A stretch of 64,000 nucleotides of DNA from Fen-671 sp035502515 (GCA_035502515.1 DATJUH010000099.1:1-64000), one strand, 5' to 3'; positions 26,545 to 36,167 are shown, counted from the first letter of the stretch. The notes: a model not told the origin generated them from the sequence alone. Numbers and translations: made by a program.

Positions 26545-27783
26545 TCAGGTGCGGGCAGAGGGATCGGCCAGCACAGCCGCGATGCGGTCCACAGCGTCCC
26601 ACGCCTCCCTGTAACTCGTATAAAGAGCGACGGGAGCGAGCCGAATGACGTCGGGCATCCGGAAATCGGGGACGACCAACCTCCGGTCGATGAGGGTGCG
26701 GGTGACGGCCCCGGCGTCGGGATGGCTGATCGAGAAATGCCCACCTCTTCGGGCCGGGTCGGAGGGGCTGGCGCGGCGGGCTCCGAGTGGGGCCAGCAGC
26801 GCCTCGGTTCGGTCAGCTAAAAGGCCAACCAGGCGGCGGGTTTTATGCCACAGAGCGGGCAGCCCTGCGGCCAACAACGGGGCAATCCCGGTGTCCAGCG
26901 CAAGGATCCCGGCCACTGCGGGAGTGCCGGCCAAGAAGCGGCCGGCCGTGGGCATGGGGTCGTAGCCAGCGGCCATGGCGAACTGGTCTTGCTGTCCCCA
27001 CCAACCCCAGATCGGCTGGCGCAGCTGTGCCTGCATGGCCGCCCGGACGTACAACCAGGCCGGGGCACCAGGCCCTCCGTTCAGGTACTTGTACCCGCAG
27101 CCGACGGCGAGATCGGCGCCGGACGAGTCCAGCTCAACGGGGACCACACCGGCGGCGTGGCTCAGGTCCCAGAGCGTCAGGGCGCCAACGTGGCGGGCCA
27201 GCTCATCGACCGCGGCCATGTCCACGACCGCGCCGGAGCGGTAATTAACGGCCGAAAAGCAAACGAGGCCGACGTCGTCGCTCAGGGCTTCGGCCACCGC
27301 GTTGACCTCGATACCCTCGAGCGGGCTGGTGTCGATCAAGCGAAGGGTGCGCCTCGAGCGGGCCGCGATCCCCTGCAATACATAGCGAACGGTTGGGAAG
27401 TCGTTGGCGTCAGCGATGATCACCGGCCGCCGCGGTCGGCTGTCGACGGCGGCAACGGCCAGCTTGTACAGGTTTACGGTCGTGGAGTCACTCACCACTA
27501 TTTGGCCCGGGGCGGCTCCCACCAACTGCCCGACCCGGTCGCCGACGGCGGCAGGCAGCTCGGCCCACCGCTCCCAGGCGCCCACCAGATCCCGGGCCCA
27601 TTCGTCCAGGAGGCCGGCCAGCACCTTCGCGGTGGCACGAGGCTGGCGGCCCAAGGAGTTGCCGTCGAGGTATATGGGTGCGACATCGCTGATCAGGAAC
27701 TGGTCCCTGTAAGGTGCCAACGGGTCAAGGCGGTCGGCTTCGGCCACGTCGGCGGCGGACCTGAGCGGCGGGAAATGAACCAT
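26545..27783 (-). CDS. kynU: Kynureninase
   Basis: This 412-residue PLP enzyme cleaves kynurenine (or 3-hydroxykynurenine) to anthranilate (or 3-hydroxyanthranilate) and alanine. Family features are IYLDGNSLGRQP at the N-terminus, LWDLSHAAGVVPV with the Asp that binds the PLP ring nitrogen, and the Schiff-base Lys in GCGYKYLNGGPGAPA. A C-terminal GGHFSISHPD segment follows. The length matches the family. No other tryptophan-catabolic gene (dioxygenase, formamidase, monooxygenase) is nearby, so the rest of the pathway must be elsewhere. Confidence 0.93.
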   Translation of the reverse strand: MVHFPPLRSAADVAEADRLDPLAPYRDQFLISDVAPIYLDGNSLGRQPRATAKVLAGLLDEWARDLVGAWERWAELPAAVGDRVGQLVGAAPGQIVVSDSTTVNLYKLAVAAVDSRPRRPVIIADANDFPTVRYVLQGIAARSRRTLRLIDTSPLEGIEVNAVAEALSDDVGLVCFSAVNYRSGAVVDMAAVDELARHVGALTLWDLSHAAGVVPVELDSSGADLAVGCGYKYLNGGPGAPAWLYVRAAMQAQLRQPIWGWWGQQDQFAMAAGYDPMPTAGRFLAGTPAVAGILALDTGIAPLLAAGLPALWHKTRRLVGLLADRTEALLAPLGARRASPSDPARRGGHFSISHPDAGAVTRTLIDRRLVVPDFRMPDVIRLAPVALYTSYREAWDAVDRIAAVLADPSART

Positions 27784-27916
27784 CCCTCATCCAATACCTG
27801 GGAGCCGCGCCCGTGCCTGCGGTAGGTGGTCCCGGCCTGGTCCGCTCGTCGTCACGAATGTGCGCCCGCGGACGGGGACACGGCCTGGCCACTCCCGGCC
27901 GTCGTGTGTCACATGA

Positions 27917-28525
27917 GCGCCGCCCCGGGGGTCTAGCTCCCAGACGCGTGGAGATGGAGGCGCCCTCCTCGTGGTCCTCGAGACTCTGCCGCCTGCCGAA
28001 CGGCTCGCTTTCGTCCTCCACGACATGTTCGCCATGCCCTTCAACCAGATCGCCCCGATCGTGGAACGCTCCCCCGAAGCGGCCCGCCAGTTGGCCAGCC
28101 GTGCCCGGCGGCGCGTCCAGGGCGAGAAGACCATGCCCGACGCCGACCTCGACCGCCAGCGCGAGGTGGTGGACGCCTTCATGGCTGCCGCTCGCAAGGG
28201 CGACTTCGAGGCCTTGCTGGCCGTACTCGACCCCGACGTGGTCTTGCGAGCGGACGTCGGAGCGGCCGGTGTCCTGCCCGCCGGCAGCTCCCGCGAGATC
28301 CGCGGGGCCGTGGCCGTCGCCAGCCAGGCCAAGGCATATTCGCGCGTGGGGCTGCTGGCCCGAAAAGTGCTTGTGAACGGCGTGCCCGGCGGGCTCACAA
28401 CCCTGGACGGGAAACCATATTCCGTCGGTGCCTTTACCGTGAGGGGCGGGAAGATAGTGGCTATCGACTTCCTGGCCGACCCCGAGCGCCTCCGCCTTCT
28501 CGACCTTACGCTCCTCGACGACTAG
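27917..28525 (+). pseudogene. Truncated ECF41-type sigma factor: region 4 plus SnoaL-like domain
   Basis: From a GTG at 27971 the frame encodes ALLVVLETLPPAERLAFVLH and a full sigma region 4 helix-turn-helix (NQIAPIVERSPEAARQLASR). A SnoaL-like domain ending in FTVRGGKIVAIDFLADPERL follows. This is the C-terminal two-thirds of an ECF41 (SigJ-like) sigma factor. Region 2, which binds the -10 element and core polymerase, is missing: an in-frame stop lies at 27914-27916. The sequence before it only faintly recalls the expected linker, with disrupted frame. I read it as a 5'-decayed gene, though a short product could still be made. Confidence 0.65.
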
Positions 28526-28590
28526 GTGGCGCCGGCCACCCTGGCGTAGTCAGCGCCAGCGGTGGGTAGAGTGCGGTCAGGAGGGTTGAG

Positions 28591-29145
28591 GTGGCCAAAG
28601 GGGCGCGGATAACCAAAACCTTCGGGCTGGCGCTGGTGGGTGCAGGGCTCATGGGTGTAGCCCTCACGGGCGTCGTACCGCTTTCGGGGGCAGCAGCGGC
28701 TTCAGCGGTGGGAACGCGGCCCATCATGTTCCCGTGCACGGTGCCCCAGGGAACCGGTCCCACCCACGCCGCCGTGATAGGTAACGCCCAGAACGGCACG
28801 ACGATCTGCGTCGCGGTCGGGGAAAGGTTGCTCGTTTCGCTGTCGGCGCCGGCGGGCACCGGAACGCAGTGGCAGCAGGTGACGGCCTCGCCGCCCGGCG
28901 TCCTTGTGCGCTCTCCGATGCCGGTCACTGCCAGTGAAGTAGTGACGTCCACCACTTTCCTGGCCATGGGCCAGGGCAGGGCCAGGTTGAGCTCGCAGCG
29001 ACGGGCGTGCCCGGCAACGCCGGCGGGTTCGGCCAGCTGTGAAGCGCTCATCTCGTGGGGAGCCACGGTGGAAGTACGAGGTCCGCACAGGAACCTGCCC
29101 GTCCCCCGGCCGCTCTTCTCTCCACTCCTGCCGGCCGCCAGCTGA
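28591..29145 (+). CDS. Secreted protein of unknown function, possibly chagasin-like
   Basis: This 184-residue protein starts at a GTG 6 bases after AGGAGG. A signal peptide is clear (FGLALVGAGLMGVALTGVV, cleavage near GAAAASA). The mature part is beta-rich. Its VAVGERLLVSLSAPAGTGTQ stretch and later FLAMGQGRARLSSQRRACPA, CEALISW segments distantly recall the chagasin/I42 protease-inhibitor fold. Two Cys residues in the latter region may form a disulfide. The inhibitor assignment is tentative; the secreted nature is better supported. Confidence 0.7.
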   Translation: MAKGARITKTFGLALVGAGLMGVALTGVVPLSGAAAASAVGTRPIMFPCTVPQGTGPTHAAVIGNAQNGTTICVAVGERLLVSLSAPAGTGTQWQQVTASPPGVLVRSPMPVTASEVVTSTTFLAMGQGRARLSSQRRACPATPAGSASCEALISWGATVEVRGPHRNLPVPRPLFSPLLPAAS

Positions 29146-29229
29146 CACGTCACGTACAGGCGGTGGCCCGCAACCAGGCCGAGGCCTGGAATGTCAAGTT
29201 CGTCGACCGGACGGCCTACGCGCCTCGGT

Positions 29230-30609
29230 TCATGGTCCGCCGACCCACACCGTTTTCAGGTTGCAAAACGCCCGGATGCCCTCGGCCGAAAGCTCTCGCC
29301 CGAACCCCGATGTTTTCACCCCTCCGAACGGAAGCTCCGGGAACGAGGTGACCATCCCGTTGAGGAATACCGCCCCCGCCTGCAGATCTCGCACAAACCG
29401 GGTGCTTTCGTCGTCGTCGTTCGTCCACGCATTGGCCCCGAGCCCGAACTCGGTGGCGTTAGCCAGCCGTACCGCTTCATCGATGTTGCTCACCCGGAAG
29501 AGAGCGGCGACGGGACCGAAGACCTCCTCCCGGTACATGCGCATCTCCGGAGTCACCTCGCTGACCACGGTCGGGGGATAGTACCAACCCGGCCCGGATT
29601 GCCGTTCACCCCCGCAGAGCACCTTCGCCCCGTGAGCGACGGCGTCGGCCACGAGCTCTTCGACATCCTCTCTGCCTGAGCTGGTGGCCAGAGGACCGAC
29701 ATCAGTGGTCTCCACCAGTGGGTCGCCAACGGTGAGGGCCGACATGTTCTCGACGAACCGACGCTCGAATTCGTCGGCCACTTCTTCATGCACGATAAAG
29801 CGTTTGGCGGCGATGCAGGACTGGCCGTTGTTCTGGCAACGGGCCGTCGTGGCCACCCGGGCGGCGGCTTCGAGGTCGGCGCTCGGCATGACAATAAAGG
29901 CGTCGCTGCCACCGAGTTCGAGCACGCTGGGTTTGATCATTGCGCCGGCCACCGAGGCCACTGAGGCGCCGGCAGGGCCCGACCCTGTCAGCGTGACGCC
30001 GGCGACACGTGGGTCACGGATGACCTTCTCAACCCGGGCCGACCCGATCAGCAGCGTCTGGAAGGAGCCCTCGGGAAAGCCGGCCCGATTGAACAGGCCG
30101 GAGATGTAGAGCGCGGTTTGAGGCACGTTGGAGGCGTGCTTGAGCAACCCGACGTTGCCCGCCATCAAGGCCGGGACGGCGAAGCGCATCACCTGCCACA
30201 GGGGAAAGTTCCACGGCATCACAGCCAGGATCACCCCGAGCGGCTGGTAGCGGGCGTAGGCGGCCACGGCCCCGACCGCGCCGGGGTCCGCCACCTCATC
30301 GGCCAAAAGCTCCTCCGCGTGTTCGGCGTAGTAGCGGCAGGCCCGGGCGCACTTGGCCACTTCGGCTCGCGCCGACTTGACCGTCTTGCCCATTTCCATT
30401 GTCATGAGCCGGGCCACGTCCTCCTGCTCGGCCTCGAGCAGGCCTGCCGCCCGTCGCATCCGGGCTGACCGCGGTTCGAAGCCACTAAGCCGCTGCGGTT
30501 CGACGGCTGCCGCCGCCCGCGCCAGGCATGACTCCAGCTCCTGGTCAGAGATCTCCTCGAAGATCTCGAGCTCTTCCCCCGTCGCGGGGTTGATTGTCGC
30601 GATCGCCAT
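29230..30609 (-). CDS. NAD(P)-dependent aldehyde dehydrogenase, succinate-semialdehyde dehydrogenase-like
   Basis: This 459-residue enzyme opens with AIATINPATGEEL, typical of GabD-like dehydrogenases. It has the cofactor site VMPWNFPLWQ, LTGSGPAGASV, the general-base Glu in LELGGSDAFIV and the catalytic Cys in NNGQSCIAAKRF. The C-terminal PFGGVKTSGFGRELSAEGI completes the family pattern. The ATG at 30609 follows GGAGG by 5 bases; a start at 30654 would add 15 residues without support. The expected reaction is oxidation of succinate semialdehyde or a similar aldehyde to the acid. Confidence 0.92.
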   Translation of the reverse strand: MAIATINPATGEELEIFEEISDQELESCLARAAAAVEPQRLSGFEPRSARMRRAAGLLEAEQEDVARLMTMEMGKTVKSARAEVAKCARACRYYAEHAEELLADEVADPGAVGAVAAYARYQPLGVILAVMPWNFPLWQVMRFAVPALMAGNVGLLKHASNVPQTALYISGLFNRAGFPEGSFQTLLIGSARVEKVIRDPRVAGVTLTGSGPAGASVASVAGAMIKPSVLELGGSDAFIVMPSADLEAAARVATTARCQNNGQSCIAAKRFIVHEEVADEFERRFVENMSALTVGDPLVETTDVGPLATSSGREDVEELVADAVAHGAKVLCGGERQSGPGWYYPPTVVSEVTPEMRMYREEVFGPVAALFRVSNIDEAVRLANATEFGLGANAWTNDDDESTRFVRDLQAGAVFLNGMVTSFPELPFGGVKTSGFGRELSAEGIRAFCNLKTVWVGGP

Positions 30610-30848
30610 CTGGACCTCCACGTCGGCCGGGCACCAACTCACCTTGTCAGGCATTCACCTTGTCGGTGCCAGCGTACGGTCCCCACCGCGGCTCTCCCTC
30701 CAGGCCTGGCTGCTTCAGATAGGCCCTCACCGGGGCCGAGCCAGCGGGCAGTTCGACGTTGCCAGCAGCAACGGGCCCTGGCCAGCCGCAGGTCCCGGCT
30801 GGACATCGACCGTGAGGGTAATTTTCCCTCGACGGTGCGGTCGAACGT

Positions 30849-31949
30849 ATGTACGATGCAGATATGCCGGTCTCGAAGGGTGGCGGGAAAGACAGCGGCT
30901 TCAGATGGCCGGTCGAGGAGGACGAAGGCGCCGGCACTCTGTTCGGCGGCCCGTGGCCCGAACGCCACGTCGGCCGAGGCGAGTACCGGGGCCTCGAGTT
31001 CCTCCATGTCAACGCCCGCTCCATCATCAACGAGGTCCCGGCTTCCTCACGCATGGCTTTCCGGTACACGATCAACGCGTACAGAGGGTGCAGTCATGGG
31101 TGTGAATATTGCTTCGCCCGTCCCACCCACCAGTTCCTCGGCCTCGGCATAGGCGAGGACTTCGAGCGGCGGATCGTCGTGAAGATCAACGCCGTCGAGC
31201 GTGCCCGGGCCGAACTGTCCTCCCCTCGCTGGCACGGCGACCTCATTGCCATGGGTACCAACACCGACCCGTACCAGCACGCCGAAGGCAAATACCACCT
31301 CACGAGAGGGATCGTCGGGGTGCTGAGCGAGCGGCGCAACCCGTTCAGCATCCTCACCAAGTCGACCCTGGTGCTCCGTGACCTGGGCCTCCTGACCGAA
31401 GCGGCGACACGCACAAGCGTCCGGGTCAACCTGTCCATCGGGACGCTCGACCGGGAGGTCTGGCGGCTCACCGAGCCGGGCACGCCGCCCCCGGACAAGC
31501 GCATCGAGGCCGTCAGGCGCCTCAACGAGGCCGGCGTCCCTTGCGGCGTGCTCGTCGCCCCCGTCTTGCCCGGCCTCTCCGATACGGACGACCAGGTGAC
31601 CGGCGTCGTCGAGGCCAGCCGCGACGCCGGCGCGCTGGGGGTGAGCGTGGTGGCGCTCCATTTGCGCCCGGGAGTCCGCGAACACTACTTTTCGTGGCTC
31701 GGCTCCACCCGCCCTGACCTGGCTGACCTGTACAACCGGCGGTTCAGCCGGGGCGCCTACCAGCCCCGGCGCGAACAGCAACGGCTCTCTGCGCTGGTGG
31801 CCGGGGTGATGGGTCACCCGACCACGCCCGGGACGGGGCTCATGCGACCCGCGGAGGCGGTCGACGAACCGGCACAGGCCCTTCCGGGCCCGCGACCGAG
31901 CCGAGAACCGGCCCAACTGGCTCTGTTCCCGGCGGCCCCGGACAGCTGA
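30849..31949 (+). CDS. Radical SAM protein, Rv2578c family
   Basis: This 366-residue enzyme binds a 4Fe-4S cluster through CSHGCEYC (CxxxCxxC) in the segment NAYRGCSHGCEYCFARPTHQ. It then follows the SPL-like radical SAM pattern (LIAMGTNTDPYQ, FSILTKSTLVLRD, VNLSIGTLD). It matches the conserved actinobacterial family represented by Mycobacterium tuberculosis Rv2578c, whose reaction is not established. The C-terminal 40 residues are Pro/Ala-rich and variable. It is divergent from the aldehyde dehydrogenase gene across 239 bases. Confidence 0.9.
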   Translation: MYDADMPVSKGGGKDSGFRWPVEEDEGAGTLFGGPWPERHVGRGEYRGLEFLHVNARSIINEVPASSRMAFRYTINAYRGCSHGCEYCFARPTHQFLGLGIGEDFERRIVVKINAVERARAELSSPRWHGDLIAMGTNTDPYQHAEGKYHLTRGIVGVLSERRNPFSILTKSTLVLRDLGLLTEAATRTSVRVNLSIGTLDREVWRLTEPGTPPPDKRIEAVRRLNEAGVPCGVLVAPVLPGLSDTDDQVTGVVEASRDAGALGVSVVALHLRPGVREHYFSWLGSTRPDLADLYNRRFSRGAYQPRREQQRLSALVAGVMGHPTTPGTGLMRPAEAVDEPAQALPGPRPSREPAQLALFPAAPDS

Positions 31950-32029
31950 AAACCGTGTGGAAAAAGGTTTACCCTGGCCAGAAATAAAAAAACGACGCTG
32001 GCTGGGCGACCCCGGTAGGGTAGGGACCG

Positions 32030-33862
32030 TTGGCGACCGCAAGTGCTACTCGACCTGACGCGCTCTCCGTGGCGACCGTGGACCCGTACAGGGGGAAGTG
32101 GTCGACGCTCTCCAACACGACCCTCGGGATGCTGATGGCCACGATCGATGCCTCGATCGTGCTCATTTCCCTTCCCAATATCTTCCGCGGCATCCAGCTC
32201 AACCCGCTCACGCCCGGCAATACGAGCTACTTCCTGTGGTTACTGATGGGTTACATGCTGGTGACTGCGGTCCTGGTGGTGAGCTTCGGGCGCCTCGGCG
32301 ACATAGTCGGGCGGGTCCGGATGTACAACATGGGCTTCGCCATCTTCACGTTGTTCTCGATCATGCTGTCCGTGACGTGGTTGCACGGGGCCAGCGCGGC
32401 CGTGTTCATGATCGTTATGCGCTTGTTCCAGGGGGTGGGCGGCGCCTTCATCATGGCCAACACGGCCGCCATCCTGACCGATGCCTTCCCCCCCAACCAG
32501 CGCGGGCTGGCGCTCGGGACCAACATGGTGGCGGCCATCGCCGGGTCCTTCATCGGCCTCGTCCTGGGCGGCATCCTGTCGCCCATTAACTGGCGGCTCG
32601 TGTTCTGGGTGTCGGTGCCGGTCGGAGTAATCGGCACCATCTGGGGCATCATCAACCTGAAAGACAAAGGCGTCCGCAACCCGGCCAAGATCGATTGGTT
32701 GGGCAATGCCCTCTTCGCCGTCGGGTTGATCGCGCTGCTGGTCGGCATCGTTTACGGTATCGAGCCCTACGACGGCCAAACCATGGGTTGGACCAACCCG
32801 TGGGTCCTGGCCTGTCTCGTCGGCGGCGTGGCGGTGCTCGGCCTGTTCGTCTGGGTAGAGACGAGGGTGGCGGCGCCGATGTTCCGTATCTCGTTGTTCA
32901 AGATCCGCGCCTTCGCCGCCGGCAGCGTGGCCAGCCTCATGTCCGCCCTTGGGCGGGGCGGGCTCATGTTTATACTGATCATCTGGCTACAGGGGATCTG
33001 GCTCCCGAGCCACGGTTACAGCTTCGCTCAAACACCGCTCTGGGCCGGGATATTCATGCTGCCTCTGACGGGGGGCTTCCTGCTGGCCGGGCCGTTGTCC
33101 GGCTACTTGTCGGACCGCTTCGGGGCCCGTCCGTTCGCCACCGGAGGCATGTTGGCCGCCGCTCTCAGTTTTGGCTTGCTCGAGGTGCTGCCGATCGACT
33201 TCTCTTACATCTGGTTCGCCCTTCTGATTTTCATCAATGGGCTGGCCATGGGCTTGTTCGCCTCCCCCAACCGGGCCGCCGTCATGAACGCCGTGCCTCC
33301 CGAGCTCCGGGGCCAAAGCTCGGGCATGGGCGCCACCATCATGAACTCGGCCATGGTCCTGTCAATTGGCATTTTCTTTACTTTGATAATTGTCGGGCTG
33401 TCCGCGGACCTGCCCAATGCCCTCTATCACGGCCTGACGACGCACGGCGTCCCCGCCGCATCGGCCCGGAGAGTGGCCGACCTTCCTCCGACCTCCTCGG
33501 TCTTCAGCGCCTTCCTGGGCTACAACCCGGTCCAGAGCATGCTGGCGCCTACCGGTGTCCTGGCCCACTTGTCGCCGGACCAGGCTGCCTTCCTCACCGG
33601 CCGGTCCTTCTTCCCCAAACTGATCGCCGTCCCGTTTGGCCACGGTCTGCACGAAGCGCTCGATTTCGCCTTGACTGCCTGCCTTATCGCCGCCGGCGCT
33701 TCAGTCATGCTCGGCAAGCAATACTTCTACCAGGCCCCGGCTCCGCCCCCGTCCTCGGGACAGCCGATCGTGGTGGAACCAGACGCCGACAACCTCGTAG
33801 CGGTCAACGGCCACGCCACCGCGGCCGCCAGTACCGCACACGTAATCGCGGCCGAGCCCTAG
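32030..33862 (+). CDS. MFS drug:H+ antiporter, DHA2 (EmrB/QacA) type
   Basis: This 610-residue membrane transporter should have 14 spans. Motif A-like sequence is GRLGDIVGRVRMYN and the antiporter motif C region is MVAAIAGSFIGLVLGGILSP. The first span carries the DHA2 acidic residue in LGMLMATIDASIVLISLPN. The C-terminal 40 residues are a Pro/Ala-rich cytoplasmic tail. The only good start is a TTG at 32030 preceded by GGTAGGG. It probably exports a drug-like or lipophilic compound with proton exchange; the substrate is unknown. No regulator is adjacent. Confidence 0.88.
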   Translation: MATASATRPDALSVATVDPYRGKWSTLSNTTLGMLMATIDASIVLISLPNIFRGIQLNPLTPGNTSYFLWLLMGYMLVTAVLVVSFGRLGDIVGRVRMYNMGFAIFTLFSIMLSVTWLHGASAAVFMIVMRLFQGVGGAFIMANTAAILTDAFPPNQRGLALGTNMVAAIAGSFIGLVLGGILSPINWRLVFWVSVPVGVIGTIWGIINLKDKGVRNPAKIDWLGNALFAVGLIALLVGIVYGIEPYDGQTMGWTNPWVLACLVGGVAVLGLFVWVETRVAAPMFRISLFKIRAFAAGSVASLMSALGRGGLMFILIIWLQGIWLPSHGYSFAQTPLWAGIFMLPLTGGFLLAGPLSGYLSDRFGARPFATGGMLAAALSFGLLEVLPIDFSYIWFALLIFINGLAMGLFASPNRAAVMNAVPPELRGQSSGMGATIMNSAMVLSIGIFFTLIIVGLSADLPNALYHGLTTHGVPAASARRVADLPPTSSVFSAFLGYNPVQSMLAPTGVLAHLSPDQAAFLTGRSFFPKLIAVPFGHGLHEALDFALTACLIAAGASVMLGKQYFYQAPAPPPSSGQPIVVEPDADNLVAVNGHATAAASTAHVIAAEP

Positions 33863-33965
33863 GCGGTAGGGAGCCGGTACCTCAAGCGCGGCCGTCTCGC
33901 ACGGGCGGTCTCGAGGCGGCGCTCCCCGCCGGGTGCCCAACCGTACCCGCCGTCACGCCGGCCGC

Positions 33966-34883
33966 TCAGGTCGCAGTCGTCTTCCAATCGACGTCTGACA
34001 GCTGGGCCAACGCCAGTACCAGTGCGTGGGTGCCCTTTTGGCCCCGCCCTTGGGCCGAAGCGGCGATGTACAGCTGTTCCGCCAGTGCCAGCCCGGGCAG
34101 GGACAACTTCATCCGGCGGGCTTCTTCAAGGGCGATGCCCAGATCCTTGATGAAGTGGTCGATCTTGAAGCCGGGCTCGAAGTCTCCCCTGAGTGCGCGG
34201 GGGCTGTAATTGGTCAAGGACCACGACCCGGCCGCTCCGGTGCTGATCGTTTCCACCACCCGGGCGACATCCAGACCGGCACGCAAGGCATAGAGCAGCG
34301 CCTCGCAGACCCCGACCATGCCCGAGGCAATGGCGATCTGGTTGACCATCTTCGTGTGCTGGCCGGCTCCGGGCCCGCCCTGGTGGGTCACCACCTTGCC
34401 CAACCGCTGAAGGACGGGCAGGGCCCTGTCGAAAGCCTCCTGCTCCCCCCCCACCATGATGACCAGCGACGCGTTCCGGGCACCGACGTCGCCACCTGAG
34501 ACCGGCGCGTCGAGCGAGCCAACTCCCTTAGCCGCGGCGGCGGCGAAAATCTCCTTTGCCAGCAGCGGCTCGCTTGTGGTCATGTCGACGAGGGCGGCCC
34601 CTTTTCGCGCCGTGGTCAGGGCCCCCTGCGCCCCGAGCACCACATCCCGGACGTCGGAAGGGTACCCCACCATCGTCACCACCACGTCTGCCCCCTCGGC
34701 CGCTTCGGCGGGCGACGCGCACCATTGGGCACCTTGCTCGACCAGCGGAAGAGCCCGCTCTTTGGTCCGGCTGAACACCTTGACCGGGAGGCCGGCGGCC
34801 AGTAAGTGGCCACACATGGGCGACCCCATCACGCCCGTCCCGATCCAGCCCACGCTCAATGCATCGTCGCTCGCCACCGCCAC
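33966..34883 (-). CDS. 3-hydroxyisobutyrate dehydrogenase-family oxidoreductase
   Basis: This 305-residue beta-hydroxyacid dehydrogenase has the N-terminal Rossmann motif GWIGTGVMGSPMCGHLLAAG, the substrate-binding DAPVSGGDVGA and the catalytic Lys in GQHTKMVNQ. The length is standard. It should oxidise a 3-hydroxy acid or reduce a semialdehyde with NAD(P). It faces the 3' end of the DHA2 transporter gene and is divergent from the flavin oxidase gene, with 97 bases between them. Glyoxylate/succinic-semialdehyde reductase activity is a possible alternative. Confidence 0.9.
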   Translation of the reverse strand: MAVASDDALSVGWIGTGVMGSPMCGHLLAAGLPVKVFSRTKERALPLVEQGAQWCASPAEAAEGADVVVTMVGYPSDVRDVVLGAQGALTTARKGAALVDMTTSEPLLAKEIFAAAAAKGVGSLDAPVSGGDVGARNASLVIMVGGEQEAFDRALPVLQRLGKVVTHQGGPGAGQHTKMVNQIAIASGMVGVCEALLYALRAGLDVARVVETISTGAAGSWSLTNYSPRALRGDFEPGFKIDHFIKDLGIALEEARRMKLSLPGLALAEQLYIAASAQGRGQKGTHALVLALAQLSDVDWKTTAT

Positions 34884-34980
34884 TTCTCCTTTTCGTCAGA
34901 CCGAAGTTTCATCGAGGCTCGGGCCGCGGCACCCCCACAAGGCCCGAGTGCCCGGCCCCCGACAGCCTATTGTTCGAGAT

Positions 34981-36141
34981 ATGGTGCACGACTTGCCAGC
35001 CGACGGCAAACGAGGCGACGTTGACGTGGCTGTCATCGGTGCAGGGCTGGCGGGATCGACCACGGCGTGGGCTGCCAGCCGTAGAGGCCTGTCCGTGGTC
35101 CTTTTCGAGCAGTTCGCCATCGGCCACCACTGCGGCAGTTCACACGGGAGCGCCAGGATTTTCCGGCGCGCCTACGAGGATGAGCTCTACGTGCGGATCA
35201 CAGGTGAATCCATGGAGCTCTGGCGCGAGCTCGAGGTCGACACCGGGACGCAGCTGCTACGCACGACGGGTGGGATCGACCACGGCGCCGAACGTAGCCT
35301 CGACCTGATCGTCGAGCACCTCAGTGCCGCCGGGGTCGCCCACGAGGTCGTCGGCCCGGCGGAGGCGGGACAACGCTGGCCCGGTATGCATTTTGAGACC
35401 ACCGTGGTTTTCCACCCCGAAGCCGGTGTGGTCGACGCCGCCGCCACCGTCGCCGCTTGCGTCGAGGCCGGCAGGGCAAGGGGCGCAGTAGTGGAGGAAA
35501 ATACGCCTGTCACCGGGATGATCCCCCGTGACGGCGACGTTGTGGTGATGGCCAACGACCAGTACTGGTCAGCCCGGCACGCGGTGGTCGCTGCCGGTCC
35601 GTGGATGGCCGGGTTGTTACGGGGGCGCGTCCCATTCCCTCCGGTCACCGTGACTCAGCAGCAGATTTTTCACTTCCCGCGTCGAGACCTCTCGATGGCG
35701 TGGCCGACGTTCGTCCATCGTGGCCCTATGTTCGTCTACGGGCTCCAGGGCGGCCGGGACGGCGGGGAGCACAACGCACAAAAAGTGGCCGAGTACGAGA
35801 GCGGAAACGTCACCACCGCCGCCACCCGGGACGGCATTGTCGACCCGGCGGCGCGGGCGCGGCTGGTCGACTACGTGACCAAGTGGTTGCCCGGGCTCGT
35901 GCCCGAACCTTTCAACGAGGCCACCTGTCTCTACACCAACACGGCGGACGAGGACTTCGTGCTCGACCGCTGCGGCCGGGTAATCGTCTGCTCGGCCTGC
36001 TCCGGGCACGGCGCCAAGTTTGCCCCGTGGCTGGGGACGCAGGCGGCCAAATTGGCGGCCGGCGACGGCGCCGTGGAGACGCGGTTCCGCCTCGACCGGC
36101 CCGGCCTATTCCCCGCCGACGAAGAGGTGAGTAGGACCTGA
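34981..36141 (+). CDS. FAD-dependent N-methyl amino acid oxidase (SolA/sarcosine oxidase-like)
   Basis: This 386-residue flavoprotein is related to monomeric sarcosine oxidase and N-methyltryptophan oxidase. It has VAVIGAGLAGSTTAWAASRR for FAD binding, the HHCGSSHGSARIFRRAY segment, and Cys in NEATCLYTNTADEDFVLD at the position of the covalent flavin link. The C-terminal CSGHGAKFAPWLG closes the FAD site. It would oxidise an N-methylated amino acid, releasing formaldehyde and hydrogen peroxide. TATTGT at 34968-34973 lies 7 bases before the ATG and there is no ribosome site, so translation may be leaderless. An upstream in-frame extension is antisense to the neighbouring gene and is excluded. 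Confidence 0.88.
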   Translation: MVHDLPADGKRGDVDVAVIGAGLAGSTTAWAASRRGLSVVLFEQFAIGHHCGSSHGSARIFRRAYEDELYVRITGESMELWRELEVDTGTQLLRTTGGIDHGAERSLDLIVEHLSAAGVAHEVVGPAEAGQRWPGMHFETTVVFHPEAGVVDAAATVAACVEAGRARGAVVEENTPVTGMIPRDGDVVVMANDQYWSARHAVVAAGPWMAGLLRGRVPFPPVTVTQQQIFHFPRRDLSMAWPTFVHRGPMFVYGLQGGRDGGEHNAQKVAEYESGNVTTAATRDGIVDPAARARLVDYVTKWLPGLVPEPFNEATCLYTNTADEDFVLDRCGRVIVCSACSGHGAKFAPWLGTQAAKLAAGDGAVETRFRLDRPGLFPADEEVSRT

Positions 36142-36167
36142 CCTTTTTCCGGCGTAACTCGAGAATG

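Noticed and set aside
34456..34980. N-terminal extension of the flavin oxidase frame
   Set aside because: It is antisense to the 3-hydroxyisobutyrate dehydrogenase-like gene; the FAD-binding motif begins soon after the ATG at 34981.
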